Source of the DNA: Chloroflexota bacterium
GTDB taxonomy: Bacteria; Chloroflexota; Dehalococcoidia; Bin125
DNA: 64,000 nucleotides
Direction: 5' to 3'
NCBI GenBank assembly: GCA_003228175.2
Contig: QGNQ01000010.1
Coordinates: 1-64,000 of the forward strand
The notes under the pieces are model-generated. The model was not told the origin of the DNA and did not search any database. It worked only from the letters and a program-made list of their open reading frames with translations. Position 1 is the stretch's first letter. Each line of letters opens with the position of its first letter. The position numbers were made by a program, and so were the translations under genes. Of the stretch, positions 24,357-32,392 are shown in pieces.

Positions 24357-25715
24357 ATGCCCAAATCCCTTCTCTCCCTGACTGCTGGAATCGTCTTGAC
24401 GGCCCTCATCTTCACGGGCTGCTTCGGCGGTGACGACGAGGCAGACGCGCAAGCCCAAGCCCAGGCCACCGCCCAGGCCCAGGCCGAAGCCCAAGCTGAA
24501 GCCCAGGCCGCGGCCCAAGCGGAGGCCCACGAGGAGGCCCAAGCCCAGGCCCAAGCGGAGCCCACCGAGCAGGCGCAGGAGCCCGCCGCCGAAGAGCAGG
24601 CCCAGGCCGAAGAACCCGTCGAGCAAGCCGTCGAAGAAGAGCAAGCCGTCTCTGATCTGCCGCCCGACCAACTGGAATACGGCGGCCAGATCCGCTCCAG
24701 CGTCATCACGCCTGACGAGCCCGCCCAATTCCGCTTCGAGGGCAGCGAGGGCGACCTCGTCCGCATTCGCGTCGATGGCCTCAACGGCATGGACCCCGTC
24801 ACCACGCTGCAAGAGCCCAATCGCACCGACATCCTCACCAACGACGACGAAAGCATCGCCAATCGCGACTCGCTCCTCATCGCCACGCTGCCCTCCAGCG
24901 GGCTGCAGGTCATCCGCGTCACCCCCTTTGACACAGCCTCCGCCGGCGAATTCATCGTCAGCATCGAACTCCTGGAACCCGAAACGGTCGACGACTCCGC
25001 CATCATCTCGATCGGCGACACCGTCGAGGCTCGCCTCCACACGCCCGGCGACATCGACACCTTCGAGTTCGCCGGCACCGCGGGCCAAGTCGTCCGCATC
25101 CGCGCCGACGGCGAAATCGGCGCCGACACCTACATGGAGGTCTTCAGCCCCGATGGCACCTTCTTGGCGCTCAACGACGACTCCGGGCACGGCGTCGACG
25201 CCGAGGTCGAAGTGGAGCTCACCAGCACCGGCAACTACCGCATCGATGTCTACCCCGCGGTCGTCGGGCGTCCCTCCGGCGAGCGGCATCGCATCGGCGA
25301 CTACAGCTTCAGCGTCGTCTCCCTGCCGGTCACCATCGAAGCCAGCGGCGAGACCGCCACCCAGCTCGCCGGGCTCGCCCTGACCTACCTCGACGCGATC
25401 CAACAGGGCGACGCGATCACCATCTTCGGCCTCTCCGGCCCCGAACAGATCAACCAGACCGGCTGGCAAAGCGCACAGGACGTCTCACGCGATCTCTCCC
25501 GCCAGCAGGATGTCGTCACCGCCGGCGAGCCGGGCGAACTGACCGCGGAGATCCAGGGCTCGCACGCCCGCATCCGCCTCGGTATCAACGTGCCCGGCGG
25601 CGGCCTAGAAACCCTCCGCTTCGACGCCATCAACGTCAACGGTCAGTGGCTCGTCGACTTCGTCGAGCGCTTCTCCCCCACCCCCACGGACGCCGCCGCC
25701 GCCGCCGACTCCTAG
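24357..25715 (+). CDS. Lipoprotein with Ala/Gln/Glu repeat stalk and two PPC-like domains
   Basis: A 452-residue exported lipoprotein; the lipobox IFTGC places the lipidated Cys at residue 22. Residues about 29-98 are a repeat of Ala with Gln or Glu (AQAQAEAQ pattern), likely a helical stalk, encoded by a GCCCAG-like hexanucleotide repeat. Two beta-sandwich segments follow, each with the PPC (pre-peptidase C-terminal) hallmarks of G-D-x-V and D-P-x-L/TYMEVF-type turns, about residues 104-195 and 205-320. The last 110 residues form an alpha/beta domain like those of small lipoproteins of the NTF2 group, not firmly recognised. It probably binds at the cell surface. Confidence 0.75.
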   Translation: MPKSLLSLTAGIVLTALIFTGCFGGDDEADAQAQAQATAQAQAEAQAEAQAAAQAEAHEEAQAQAQAEPTEQAQEPAAEEQAQAEEPVEQAVEEEQAVSDLPPDQLEYGGQIRSSVITPDEPAQFRFEGSEGDLVRIRVDGLNGMDPVTTLQEPNRTDILTNDDESIANRDSLLIATLPSSGLQVIRVTPFDTASAGEFIVSIELLEPETVDDSAIISIGDTVEARLHTPGDIDTFEFAGTAGQVVRIRADGEIGADTYMEVFSPDGTFLALNDDSGHGVDAEVEVELTSTGNYRIDVYPAVVGRPSGERHRIGDYSFSVVSLPVTIEASGETATQLAGLALTYLDAIQQGDAITIFGLSGPEQINQTGWQSAQDVSRDLSRQQDVVTAGEPGELTAEIQGSHARIRLGINVPGGGLETLRFDAINVNGQWLVDFVERFSPTPTDAAAAADS

Positions 25716-25932
25716 TCGCCACGACCCACGGTCGGAGCGCGAAACCTCCGCATCACCTTCGCGATCGCGCCGGCATCCTCGTCGCGGAACTGATCGGCGC
25801 CGTCCCCGACGCCTGATCTCAGGGATCCCCCCACCAACCTCTCTGTCGTTCCCCGATAGGCCACTCCCCACGCCCTTCCTACCGTGACCCCAATGGCGAC
25901 TCCCACTCCTGGGATACCGCCGGGAGGTCTCC

Positions 25933-26823
25933 ATGCGGCATCTCCGCCGTCCCCTTGGCATCACCACCCTTCCGCGCCCCCATCCGGACGTACACCGTCC
26001 CAGCCTCACCCTGCCCGGCCGGGCGCCACTGGCCGCCGTCGCCATCAGCCTCGCATTCGGAGCGCTGATGCTGCTCGGCGCGGCCGCCTCGGCGCAAGCG
26101 CCCCCCACCCCAATCACCCCCTCACCCGAAATCACAACCGTCCGACTGTTCAGCGGCTGGAACAACGTCGTCTACACCGGCGTCGCCCTGCCCGTCCCGG
26201 ACGCCCTCACCACCGTCGCGCCCGACGTCCCCGTCGTCTGGCAGTTCGACGCCCCAAGCCAGCGCTGGAACGTCTGGGCGGCCAACGCCCCCACCGCCAC
26301 CCACACCCTCACGCACCTCCAGCCGGGCGGTCTCTATTTCCTGCGTGCTACGCGCACCTCGGTCTGGATCCCCCGCGTCACCGCGCCGCTCGCGCCCTCG
26401 CCGGATCAGCAGGCGTCGCCTCAAGACGACCGCCAGGACGCGACCGCTTCCCCTGCTGCGACGCCCGGCGTCTGGCAGATCACGATGACCCGCACCACCC
26501 CGCTCTTCACCCTGCAGGACATGCTCCACATCGACGGCGACGGCAACGTCCTCGTCGACAGCCTCGCCACGCCGGCGCGGCTGATCCCCTTGCCCAACGC
26601 TGAGATCGCGGCCCTCGCCGCCACACTCGAAGCGAACGACTTCTTGCGCGGGCAGCCGGGCGATGCGCGCAGCGGCTGTGTGAGCTGCTTCCACTACGCC
26701 CTGACCATCACCCCACCCCAAGGCGACAGCCGCACCATCCTCACGGACGACGTTGCACTCTCGGGCGGATTGCTGGCCGTCGTCGAACGACTCGTCGCCA
26801 CACTTCTGAGCGGCCTCAGCTAG
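25933..26823 (+). CDS. Secreted protein with GWN-type domain and emfourin-like C-terminal domain
   Basis: A 296-residue exported protein. An atypically long N-terminus precedes a signal helix at about residues 32-56 ending ASAQA. Next comes a domain marked by FSGWNNVVYTG, VVWQFDAPSQRWNVW and GGLYFLRAT, a pattern I associate with cell-surface proteins of Chloroflexota. The C-terminal 110 residues (GDGNVLVDSL, LPNAEIAALAATLEANDF, HYALTI, ILTDD) resemble protealysin-inhibitor emfourin domains. A CVSC pair may form a disulfide. GGGAGGT lies five bases before the ATG. It shares its stop CTAG with the convergent oxidoreductase gene. Protease inhibition is inferred. Confidence 0.6.
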   Translation: MRHLRRPLGITTLPRPHPDVHRPSLTLPGRAPLAAVAISLAFGALMLLGAAASAQAPPTPITPSPEITTVRLFSGWNNVVYTGVALPVPDALTTVAPDVPVVWQFDAPSQRWNVWAANAPTATHTLTHLQPGGLYFLRATRTSVWIPRVTAPLAPSPDQQASPQDDRQDATASPAATPGVWQITMTRTTPLFTLQDMLHIDGDGNVLVDSLATPARLIPLPNAEIAALAATLEANDFLRGQPGDARSGCVSCFHYALTITPPQGDSRTILTDDVALSGGLLAVVERLVATLLSGLS

Positions 26824-28355
26824 CCGGCCGCCGGCGTCCGCTCCGCCACCACCTCGGCGATGTGCGCCAGCATGGTCGGAATCGCGATATGCGCTGATGC
26901 CAGCGCCGTCACCACCAGGTCCGCGCCATTCACATTGTCACCGCCGGCGAAAACACCGGGCTGCGATGTCCGCCCCGCCCCGTCCACCACAATCTGGCCC
27001 CAGTCGTCCACCACCACGCCGGAGCCCGGGCCCAGCATCTCCGGATCCACCCCGTAGCCCACCGCCACCACCACCGCGTCCGCATCGATCACGAAGTTCG
27101 AACCCTCGATCTGCGACGGCCGCCGACGCCCGCTCTCATCCGCTTCGCCCAACTCCATCCGCGCGCACTCAATCCCGGTGACCACCCCATCGCGCCCCAG
27201 CAGCTGAATCGGCGTCGTCAGATACTCGAAGTGCACCCGCTCTTCGCGGGCGTGGCGGCGCTCTTCTTCGCGGCCCGCCATCTCGTGCTCCGTGCGGCGA
27301 TACAGCAGCGTCACCTGTTCCGCCCCCAGCCGCACCGCGGAGCGCACGCAGTCCATCGACGTATCCCCACCGCCCACGACCACCACGCTGCGACCCACAA
27401 ACGGCTTCGTCTGCATCTCCTCGGGCAGATCCTCAGCCGGCAGGTTCGCCCGCACCAGGAAGTCCGTCGCGCTCGAGACGTGACCGAGATCCTCACCGTC
27501 CAATCGCAGCCGGCGGCCCGCCCCAGCGCCGTGCGCCAGAAAGACCGCGTCGTACGCGTGCAGCTCGTCCCAGGCGATGTCCACACCAACCTGCACCCCG
27601 GTACGGAACTCCACGCCGCCATCGCGCAGCGCCTGGACCTTCTCGTCGACAATGCTCTTCGCCGACTTGAAATTGGGAATCCCGTAGCGCAGCACCCCGC
27701 CCGCCCGCGGCCAGCGCTCGAAAACCGTCACCGCGTGCCCCGCCATCCGCAGCTTCTCCGCCACCGCCAGCCCCGCCGGTCCGCTCCCCACCACCGCCAC
27801 ACGACCGTCGTTCTCCGTTCGCGGCGTCGGCACCGGGAAGCCCCCGCGCTGCTTGCGGTCCCAATCAGAAACGAACGCCTCCAGCTTGCCGATCGCCACC
27901 GGCTTCGCGTTCTTGCCCACCACACAGTGGCCCTCGCAGAGATGCTCCTGCGGGCAGATTCGCCCGCACAGCTCCGGCATCTCGCTTGTCGCCCGAAAGA
28001 TCTTCGCCGCCTCGGCGAATCGCCCCAGCTCCAGGAACGCCAGCGCCCCCGGAATGTCATTGTCGATCGGGCAGGCCTTCGTACACGGCGCCGCCGGACA
28101 CTGGATGCAGCGCTGTGCCTCGAACATCGCCGGCTCCGGCGTGTAGCCGTGATAGACCTCGTCCCAATTGTGGACGCGCTCAAAGGGGGGCTGCTTCGTC
28201 ACGTGATGCGGTGGAATGCGCAGTCGGGCCTTGCGGTCGATCGGCTGTCCCATGCCACCGGACGGCGTCACACGTGTCGGCCGCTTGGCCCCAGTCTTCC
28301 TTGGCGTCGTCCGCGGCGGGGCGTCACGCGTCCCGTCTGTGGGGCTGGCCGTCAT
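26820..28355 (-). CDS. gltD: NAD(P)H-dependent glutamate synthase small-subunit-like oxidoreductase
   Basis: A 511-residue flavoprotein of the GltD family, which takes electrons from NADPH through FAD and two [4Fe-4S] clusters. The N-terminal cluster cysteines are 83/86/91/95 and 130/134/140/144. The FAD motif GSGPAG is at 190-195, and the second Rossmann motif VVVVGGGDTSMDC binds NADPH. The C-terminus PGVFAGGDNVNGADLVVTALA is typical. No large subunit adjoins it, so it may serve another partner such as the polyferredoxin 2.8 kb away, or a separate gltB. The first 34 residues are an extra basic extension; GGGAGGG precedes the ATG. Confidence 0.88.
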   Translation of the reverse strand: MTASPTDGTRDAPPRTTPRKTGAKRPTRVTPSGGMGQPIDRKARLRIPPHHVTKQPPFERVHNWDEVYHGYTPEPAMFEAQRCIQCPAAPCTKACPIDNDIPGALAFLELGRFAEAAKIFRATSEMPELCGRICPQEHLCEGHCVVGKNAKPVAIGKLEAFVSDWDRKQRGGFPVPTPRTENDGRVAVVGSGPAGLAVAEKLRMAGHAVTVFERWPRAGGVLRYGIPNFKSAKSIVDEKVQALRDGGVEFRTGVQVGVDIAWDELHAYDAVFLAHGAGAGRRLRLDGEDLGHVSSATDFLVRANLPAEDLPEEMQTKPFVGRSVVVVGGGDTSMDCVRSAVRLGAEQVTLLYRRTEHEMAGREEERRHAREERVHFEYLTTPIQLLGRDGVVTGIECARMELGEADESGRRRPSQIEGSNFVIDADAVVVAVGYGVDPEMLGPGSGVVVDDWGQIVVDGAGRTSQPGVFAGGDNVNGADLVVTALASAHIAIPTMLAHIAEVVAERTPAAG

Positions 28356-28638
28356 GGTCGGGATCCCTCCCTGCGGCGACCTCGCATCGCCAAATCGTGC
28401 ATCTCCTGCACTTCATTAACGACCGAACGCCGCGAATCGTTCGCCACCGCACGCGTTCCACATAGGGCCGCGAGTAAAACCGGCCGCGATCGGCTCCGCC
28501 CCCCCGCGATTCCCCTGCCCTCAGGACCCCCTCCGGTGAGGAACCAAAAGTTCTGCGAACGATGCCCCAAGCAACCACACGACCTTGCGAGCCAAGGATG
28601 CAACCGGATCGTACGCGGCTGCTAGCCTCCCAACGACC

Positions 28639-29529
28639 GTGGACACAACAGAATCCCCCGACTTTCGCGAACTTGCGGCTGATTTTGCGGCCCGTGCCAG
28701 CGGCCCCCACGCCGACATCGATCTGGGCGACTGCGCCATCCGCATCGGCCGCATCCTCCAACCTGCCCCCAACGTCACCGCCAGTCTGGCCCGGCTCGAC
28801 ATTCTCGCCAGCAACGCCGAAACGCACCTGCTGACCGCCCCCGAGCCCGACAAGATCGACTGGCTCGCCGCCTACCTCTTCCGAGACCTCGGCTATCGCG
28901 GCGACGCCGATGACTACTACGACCCGCAGAACTCCTGCCTGCATCGCGTCCTGGAGCGCCAGCGCGGCCTGCCGATCACCCTCTCCATCCTCCTCATCGA
29001 GGTCGGGCGGCGCCTCGACCTCCCCATCGAGGGCGTCGGAGCGCCCCAGCACTTCCTCGTCCGCGTCCCCAACGCCCACCCCAAATCCCCACACAGCGAC
29101 GAAGCCTGGCGCTTCTTGGACCCCTTCCACGGCGGCCGCGAAATCGACCCCGCCCAGCTCCGTCGCAGCGTCCAGCAGAAACTCACCGGCCGCGCCGGCG
29201 CCCACAGCGCCTCCGACTCCCTCCTCACCGCCGTCACCAAACGCCAGATCCTGGCCCGCGTCCTCCAGAACCTCAAAGTCGCCGGCGCACGCCGCAAGGA
29301 CTACCGCATCGCGCTCGGCGCTGCTGAGCACCTCGTCGCGATGACCCCCTGGGCCGTCGACGAAATCCGCGACCGCGGCCTCATCGCCGCGCGCGCCGGC
29401 CGGCCGGATATCGCCCTCAGCGATCTGCGCACCTATCGCTCGCAGGAGCCCCGCGCACCGGACGCCGAGCAGGTTGCGGAGATCATCACCCAGCTCCAAC
29501 GCGGCGACGCAGGCGAAAGTTCGGGCTAA
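28639..29529 (+). CDS. SirB1/transglutaminase-like protein with C-terminal TPR-like helices
   Basis: A protein of about 296 residues. The N-terminal two-thirds match the SirB1 family (transglutaminase-like fold): RDLGYRGDADDYYDPQNSCL, ERQRGLPITLSILLIEVGRRL and GAPQHFLVRV are all typical, and Cys in NSCL with the His in PQHF would correspond to the pseudo-catalytic pair. The last 70 residues are helical with a TPR-like character (LGAAEHLVAMTPWAVDEIRDRG). The family has no proven reaction. The GTG start at 28639 is uncertain; a TTG at 28585 is in frame, and a TAGCCT box lies ten bases upstream of the GTG. Confidence 0.78.
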   Translation: MDTTESPDFRELAADFAARASGPHADIDLGDCAIRIGRILQPAPNVTASLARLDILASNAETHLLTAPEPDKIDWLAAYLFRDLGYRGDADDYYDPQNSCLHRVLERQRGLPITLSILLIEVGRRLDLPIEGVGAPQHFLVRVPNAHPKSPHSDEAWRFLDPFHGGREIDPAQLRRSVQQKLTGRAGAHSASDSLLTAVTKRQILARVLQNLKVAGARRKDYRIALGAAEHLVAMTPWAVDEIRDRGLIAARAGRPDIALSDLRTYRSQEPRAPDAEQVAEIITQLQRGDAGESSG

Positions 29530-29553
29530 CAGGCGCGCGCCACCGCTCGGCTG

Positions 29554-29562
29554 TGGTATCTT
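29554..29562 (+). promoter_or_regulatory. Extended -10 promoter of the YjbQ gene
   Basis: TG, G, TATCTT (29557-29562). The predicted transcription start is at about 29568-29570, the first base of the hairpin at 29569-29610. Confidence 0.4.
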
Positions 29563-29568
29563 TTTGCC

Positions 29569-29610
29569 CGACCACACACGGGTTCTTTTCATTTCTCCCG
29601 CGCGTGGTCG
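29569..29610 (+). promoter_or_regulatory. Large hairpin in the YjbQ leader
   Basis: Arms 29569-29582 and 29597-29610 pair at 12 of 14 positions; the two mismatches are A-C. The loop is a 14-base pyrimidine-rich stretch. No T-run follows, so it does not look like a terminator. If transcription begins at 29569 the mRNA would carry a 5-prime-terminal stem-loop, a structure known to protect transcripts from decay. The leader then continues AT-rich to AAGGGA before ATG 29656. Confidence 0.5.
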
Positions 29611-29655
29611 TGAACTTATTTCGGGTTATTTGGAGTTGTTCGACAAGGGATCCAC

Positions 29656-30177
29656 ATGACAGCGCCCCAGATTGCGGGTGGAGTGATCGCTGCGCCGTTC
29701 GGCCGCCTGGAGACGGCGAGCCCGTTCGGTTTCGCGCAGGAACACCTCGAATACAAAACGGACGCCGGCCCCGCATTCCACGACATCACCGAGGACGTGC
29801 GTCGCATCGTCCACGCCTCCGGCCTCCATTTCGGCCAGGTCAGCGTCTTCTCGAATCACACCACCGCCGCAATCCGCCTGCAGGAGAATGAGCCACTCCT
29901 CATCGAGGACATGAAGGACATGTTGCGCCGGCTCGCCCCGCAGGACGGCTACTACCGCCACAACGACTTCGACATCCGCACCGTCAACATGCACCCCGAC
30001 GAGCCCAAGAACGGCCACAGTCACTGCCAGCACGTCCTGCTCAGCACCAGCGAGACCGTGCCCCTCGTCGACGGTCGCCTGCAGCTTGGCGAGTACCAGA
30101 GCATCTTCCTGGTCGAGCTCGATGACGCGCGCGACCGGCGCGTCACCGTCAACATCATGGGCGCCCGCGCCGAATAG
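29656..30177 (+). CDS. YjbQ/UPF0047-family protein
   Basis: A 173-residue member of the YjbQ (UPF0047) family, small beta-rich trimers in which weak thiamine phosphate synthase activity has been reported for some members. The family motifs are present: FHDITEDVRRIV near residue 41, SNHTTAAIRLQENEP, and the His-rich NGHSHCQHVLL with three His and a Cys that may bind metal. It is about 30 residues longer than the shortest members because of its N-terminus. The leader hairpin and promoter at 29554-29610 suggest individual control. It is convergent with the ModE-like gene. Confidence 0.85.
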   Translation: MTAPQIAGGVIAAPFGRLETASPFGFAQEHLEYKTDAGPAFHDITEDVRRIVHASGLHFGQVSVFSNHTTAAIRLQENEPLLIEDMKDMLRRLAPQDGYYRHNDFDIRTVNMHPDEPKNGHSHCQHVLLSTSETVPLVDGRLQLGEYQSIFLVELDDARDRRVTVNIMGARAE

Positions 30178-30278
30178 ACCCCAACCTCAGGCCACCAAGA
30201 CCGCCACGAAGCCGCCTCAGCGCGGCCTCGCTGGTCCGGTACACGCGATCAGCGCGGGCACAACGGCCGAGCCGTCCA

Positions 30279-30662
30279 CTACCGGGGCCCCGGCCGGTCC
30301 GTTCGCAGCGACTCCGGATCCGTCGGCAGCGTCGAGCTGAACGCCTCGTCGTAAATCACCGCGACCGCCCGGCGCGCCTCATCCGCGAACCGCGTATACC
30401 GACGCACCAACTCCGCGCCCTCCGCGGTCAGCCGCGACCCGCCACCACCCGCGCCGCCCGCAACGCTCTCCACCAGCGTGAAGCCCAGATTCCGCTCCAG
30501 CTCCCGCACCTTGCCCCAGGCCCGTCGATAGCTCAGCCCCAACCGCGTCGACGCCGCCGAGAGCGACCCCGTCTCCCCGATCGTGGCGAGCAGCCGCACC
30601 CGGTAATCGCTCAGCGCCAGATCGTCCCCGTGTTCCAGCCAGAGTTTGCAGCGCGGTTCCAC
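30279..30662 (-). CDS. ModE-like LysR-type winged-helix regulator
   Basis: A 127-residue protein that resembles the N-terminal DNA-binding domain of ModE: LLATIGETGSLSAASTRLGL followed by SYRRAWGKVRELERNLGF, then LVESVAGGAGGGGSRLTAEG. It has no molybdate-binding MOP domains, like the one-domain ModE relatives in many bacteria, so metal sensing must occur otherwise if at all. The tungstate/molybdate transporter at 49.0-51.8 kb, MocA at 35.8 kb and the dyads over tupA make a role in Mo/W homeostasis plausible. It is divergent from the MidA gene by 78 bases. Confidence 0.8.
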   Translation of the reverse strand: MEPRCKLWLEHGDDLALSDYRVRLLATIGETGSLSAASTRLGLSYRRAWGKVRELERNLGFTLVESVAGGAGGGGSRLTAEGAELVRRYTRFADEARRAVAVIYDEAFSSTLPTDPESLRTDRPGPR

Positions 30663-30728
30663 CGTGCCTCCCTTGGGCGCATGCTACCCGCCGGGCCGGG
30701 GCGGGCGCCCGCCCACAGAGCCCGTCCA

Positions 30729-30734
30729 TATACT
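30729..30734 (+). promoter_or_regulatory. Leaderless -10 box before the MidA gene
   Basis: TATACT, six bases, then GTG 30741. This match decides the GTG over the ATG six bases later. Confidence 0.5.
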
Positions 30735-30740
30735 CCGGGC

Positions 30741-31913
30741 GTGACGATGCACCCGCCCGCCGACCCCTTCCGCCTGCCCGCCTCCCAATCGACCCCCGCG
30801 GCTCGACAGATCGCGGCGCAGATTCGCGACCAGGGTCCGATCACCTTCGCCACCTTCATGCACACCGCCCTCTACGACCCTTCCACCGGCTACTACCGCA
30901 GCGGCCGCCCCACCGTCGGCCGCGAGGGCGACTTCCTCACCAGCCCAGAGCTGCACCCCCTCTTCGCCTATGCCATCGCCGCACTCGCCGCCGCCCACTG
31001 GGACGCCCAGGGCCGTCCCCCCGCTTACACCATCTGCGACGTTGGACCAGGCAGCGGCGCGTTGATCGCCGCCGGCCTCACCTGGGCCGAAGCCCAGCGG
31101 CCTGACTTCGCCGCCGCCCTGCGCGGCTTCCTCGTCGAGCCCAGCCCCAGCATTCAGGCGCGGCAGCGCGAGCGCCTGCCAAGCGTTGCCGCTCGACTGA
31201 CCTGGTACGCCGATCTTCGCGAGCTCGCCCCGCTGCGCGGGCTCATCGTTGCCAATGAGCTCCTCGACGCCCAACCCGTCCATCGTCTGCGCTGGACGGG
31301 CACCGCCTGGCAGGAGCTCTACGTCGCACTCGATAGCGACCGCTTCGTCGACCTGCCGGGCCCTCCCCAGAGCGCCACACTCCTGGAGCCCCTCGCGACG
31401 CTCGACCCCCGGCAGGGCCAGATCGTCGAGGTCTGCCCCGGCCTCGGCCCCCTCCTCCGCGCCCTCGCCACCGCCCTCCACGACGGCCTGCTGCTGCTCT
31501 TCGACTACGGCGACCGCCGAGACCGCCTCTACGCCCCCTGGCGCAGCCAGGGCACCCTCATGAGCTTCTATCGCCACACCCCCGGCGACGACCCCTATCA
31601 GCGCGTCGGCGAGCAGGACCTCACATGCCACGTCGACATCGACGCCGTCCAGCAGGCCGCCCTCGCCGCCGGCCTCACCCCCTACCCCGTCCGATCCCAG
31701 GCCGCATGGCTCGCCGAAATGGGCGCAACATCGCTCTCCCCGATCGCCGAAGCCGGCTCCGGCGCCGACCTGGACGCCCACCTGGAGCGACGCCGCACCG
31801 CCCAACTCCTCAGCGACCCGGCCGGCCTCGGTCGGATCCAACTCATGGCCTTCGCCAAGGGTCCCGCCCCCACCCTCGATGGCCTCGGCGAGCCCCAGCC
31901 CAATCCCACATGA
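30741..31913 (+). CDS. MidA/NDUFAF7-family SAM-dependent methyltransferase
   Basis: A 390-residue class I methyltransferase of the MidA (DUF185) family, whose mitochondrial member NDUFAF7 dimethylates an arginine of a complex I subunit. Diagnostic pieces are YDPSTGYY, GREGDFLTSPELHPLFAYAI, the SAM-binding ICDVGPGSGALIAAGL and VANELLDAQPVHRL. Bacterial targets are unknown, and no complex I gene is nearby. The last four bases overlap the peroxiredoxin start (ATGA). Confidence 0.88.
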   Translation: MTMHPPADPFRLPASQSTPAARQIAAQIRDQGPITFATFMHTALYDPSTGYYRSGRPTVGREGDFLTSPELHPLFAYAIAALAAAHWDAQGRPPAYTICDVGPGSGALIAAGLTWAEAQRPDFAAALRGFLVEPSPSIQARQRERLPSVAARLTWYADLRELAPLRGLIVANELLDAQPVHRLRWTGTAWQELYVALDSDRFVDLPGPPQSATLLEPLATLDPRQGQIVEVCPGLGPLLRALATALHDGLLLLFDYGDRRDRLYAPWRSQGTLMSFYRHTPGDDPYQRVGEQDLTCHVDIDAVQQAALAAGLTPYPVRSQAAWLAEMGATSLSPIAEAGSGADLDAHLERRRTAQLLSDPAGLGRIQLMAFAKGPAPTLDGLGEPQPNPT

Positions 31914-32383
31914 CCGCCCCCATAACCCCACTCCAAGCGGGCGCGCCGCTCCCGGACCTCACGCTCGACGGCCCCACCGGCGACCTGCGCCTGCACCACG
32001 AAGCCTCCCTCGGCCCGCTCGTCATCGCCTTCTACGCCCAGGACGCCACCCCCACCTGCGCGGCCCAGCTCTGCGCCTTCCGCGACGACTTCGATCTGAT
32101 CGCCCGCGCCGGCGCCCAGCTGCTCGCGATCAGTGCCGATGATCGCACTTCCCACGACCGCTTCCAGGCCGCACAGTCCTTCCCCTTCCCCCTCTGCTGC
32201 GACCCGCAGCTCCACGCCGCCGAGGCCTTCGGCGTCGTCGATCCATCTGGCGCACGCAGCCTGCGCGCCGTCTTCGTCAGCGGTCCCTCGCTTCGCATTG
32301 AGCGCGCCATTCCCCATTACAACCCCGCCAACACCGACCAATTCCTCGCAGTCTTCGAGGCGATCGGTCTCGACTTGGGCTAG
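31910..32383 (+). CDS. Peroxiredoxin, BCP/AhpC-TSA type
   Basis: A 157-residue thioredoxin-fold peroxidase. The peroxidatic Cys is Cys50 in DATPTCAAQLC and a second Cys at 55 matches the resolving position of atypical two-Cys BCP enzymes (CxxxxC). FRDDFDLI and ISADDRTSHDRFQ fit the family. It would reduce peroxides with thioredoxin. The start is coupled to the MidA stop by ATGA, and the M20 gene starts ten bases downstream. Confidence 0.88.
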   Translation: MTAPITPLQAGAPLPDLTLDGPTGDLRLHHEASLGPLVIAFYAQDATPTCAAQLCAFRDDFDLIARAGAQLLAISADDRTSHDRFQAAQSFPFPLCCDPQLHAAEAFGVVDPSGARSLRAVFVSGPSLRIERAIPHYNPANTDQFLAVFEAIGLDLG

Positions 32384-32386
32384 CGT
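32381..32386 (+). promoter_or_regulatory. Possible leaderless -10 box before the M20 gene
   Basis: TAGCGT, six bases, then ATG 32393. The TAG is also the peroxiredoxin stop, so this instance is weaker evidence. Confidence 0.3.
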
Positions 32387-32392
32387 GGCGCA

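Noticed and set aside
28356-28638. Riboswitch or tRNA between the GltD-like and SirB1-like genes
   Set aside because: No cloverleaf or known aptamer core can be drawn; only a Shine-Dalgarno for the minus-strand gene and a TAGCCT box for the plus-strand gene are visible.
29530-29566. Intrinsic terminator CCAC-N9-GTGG followed by TATCTTTTT
   Set aside because: The stem is only four or five pairs. The T-rich part overlaps a better extended -10 match, so I annotate a promoter there instead, although some termination cannot be excluded.
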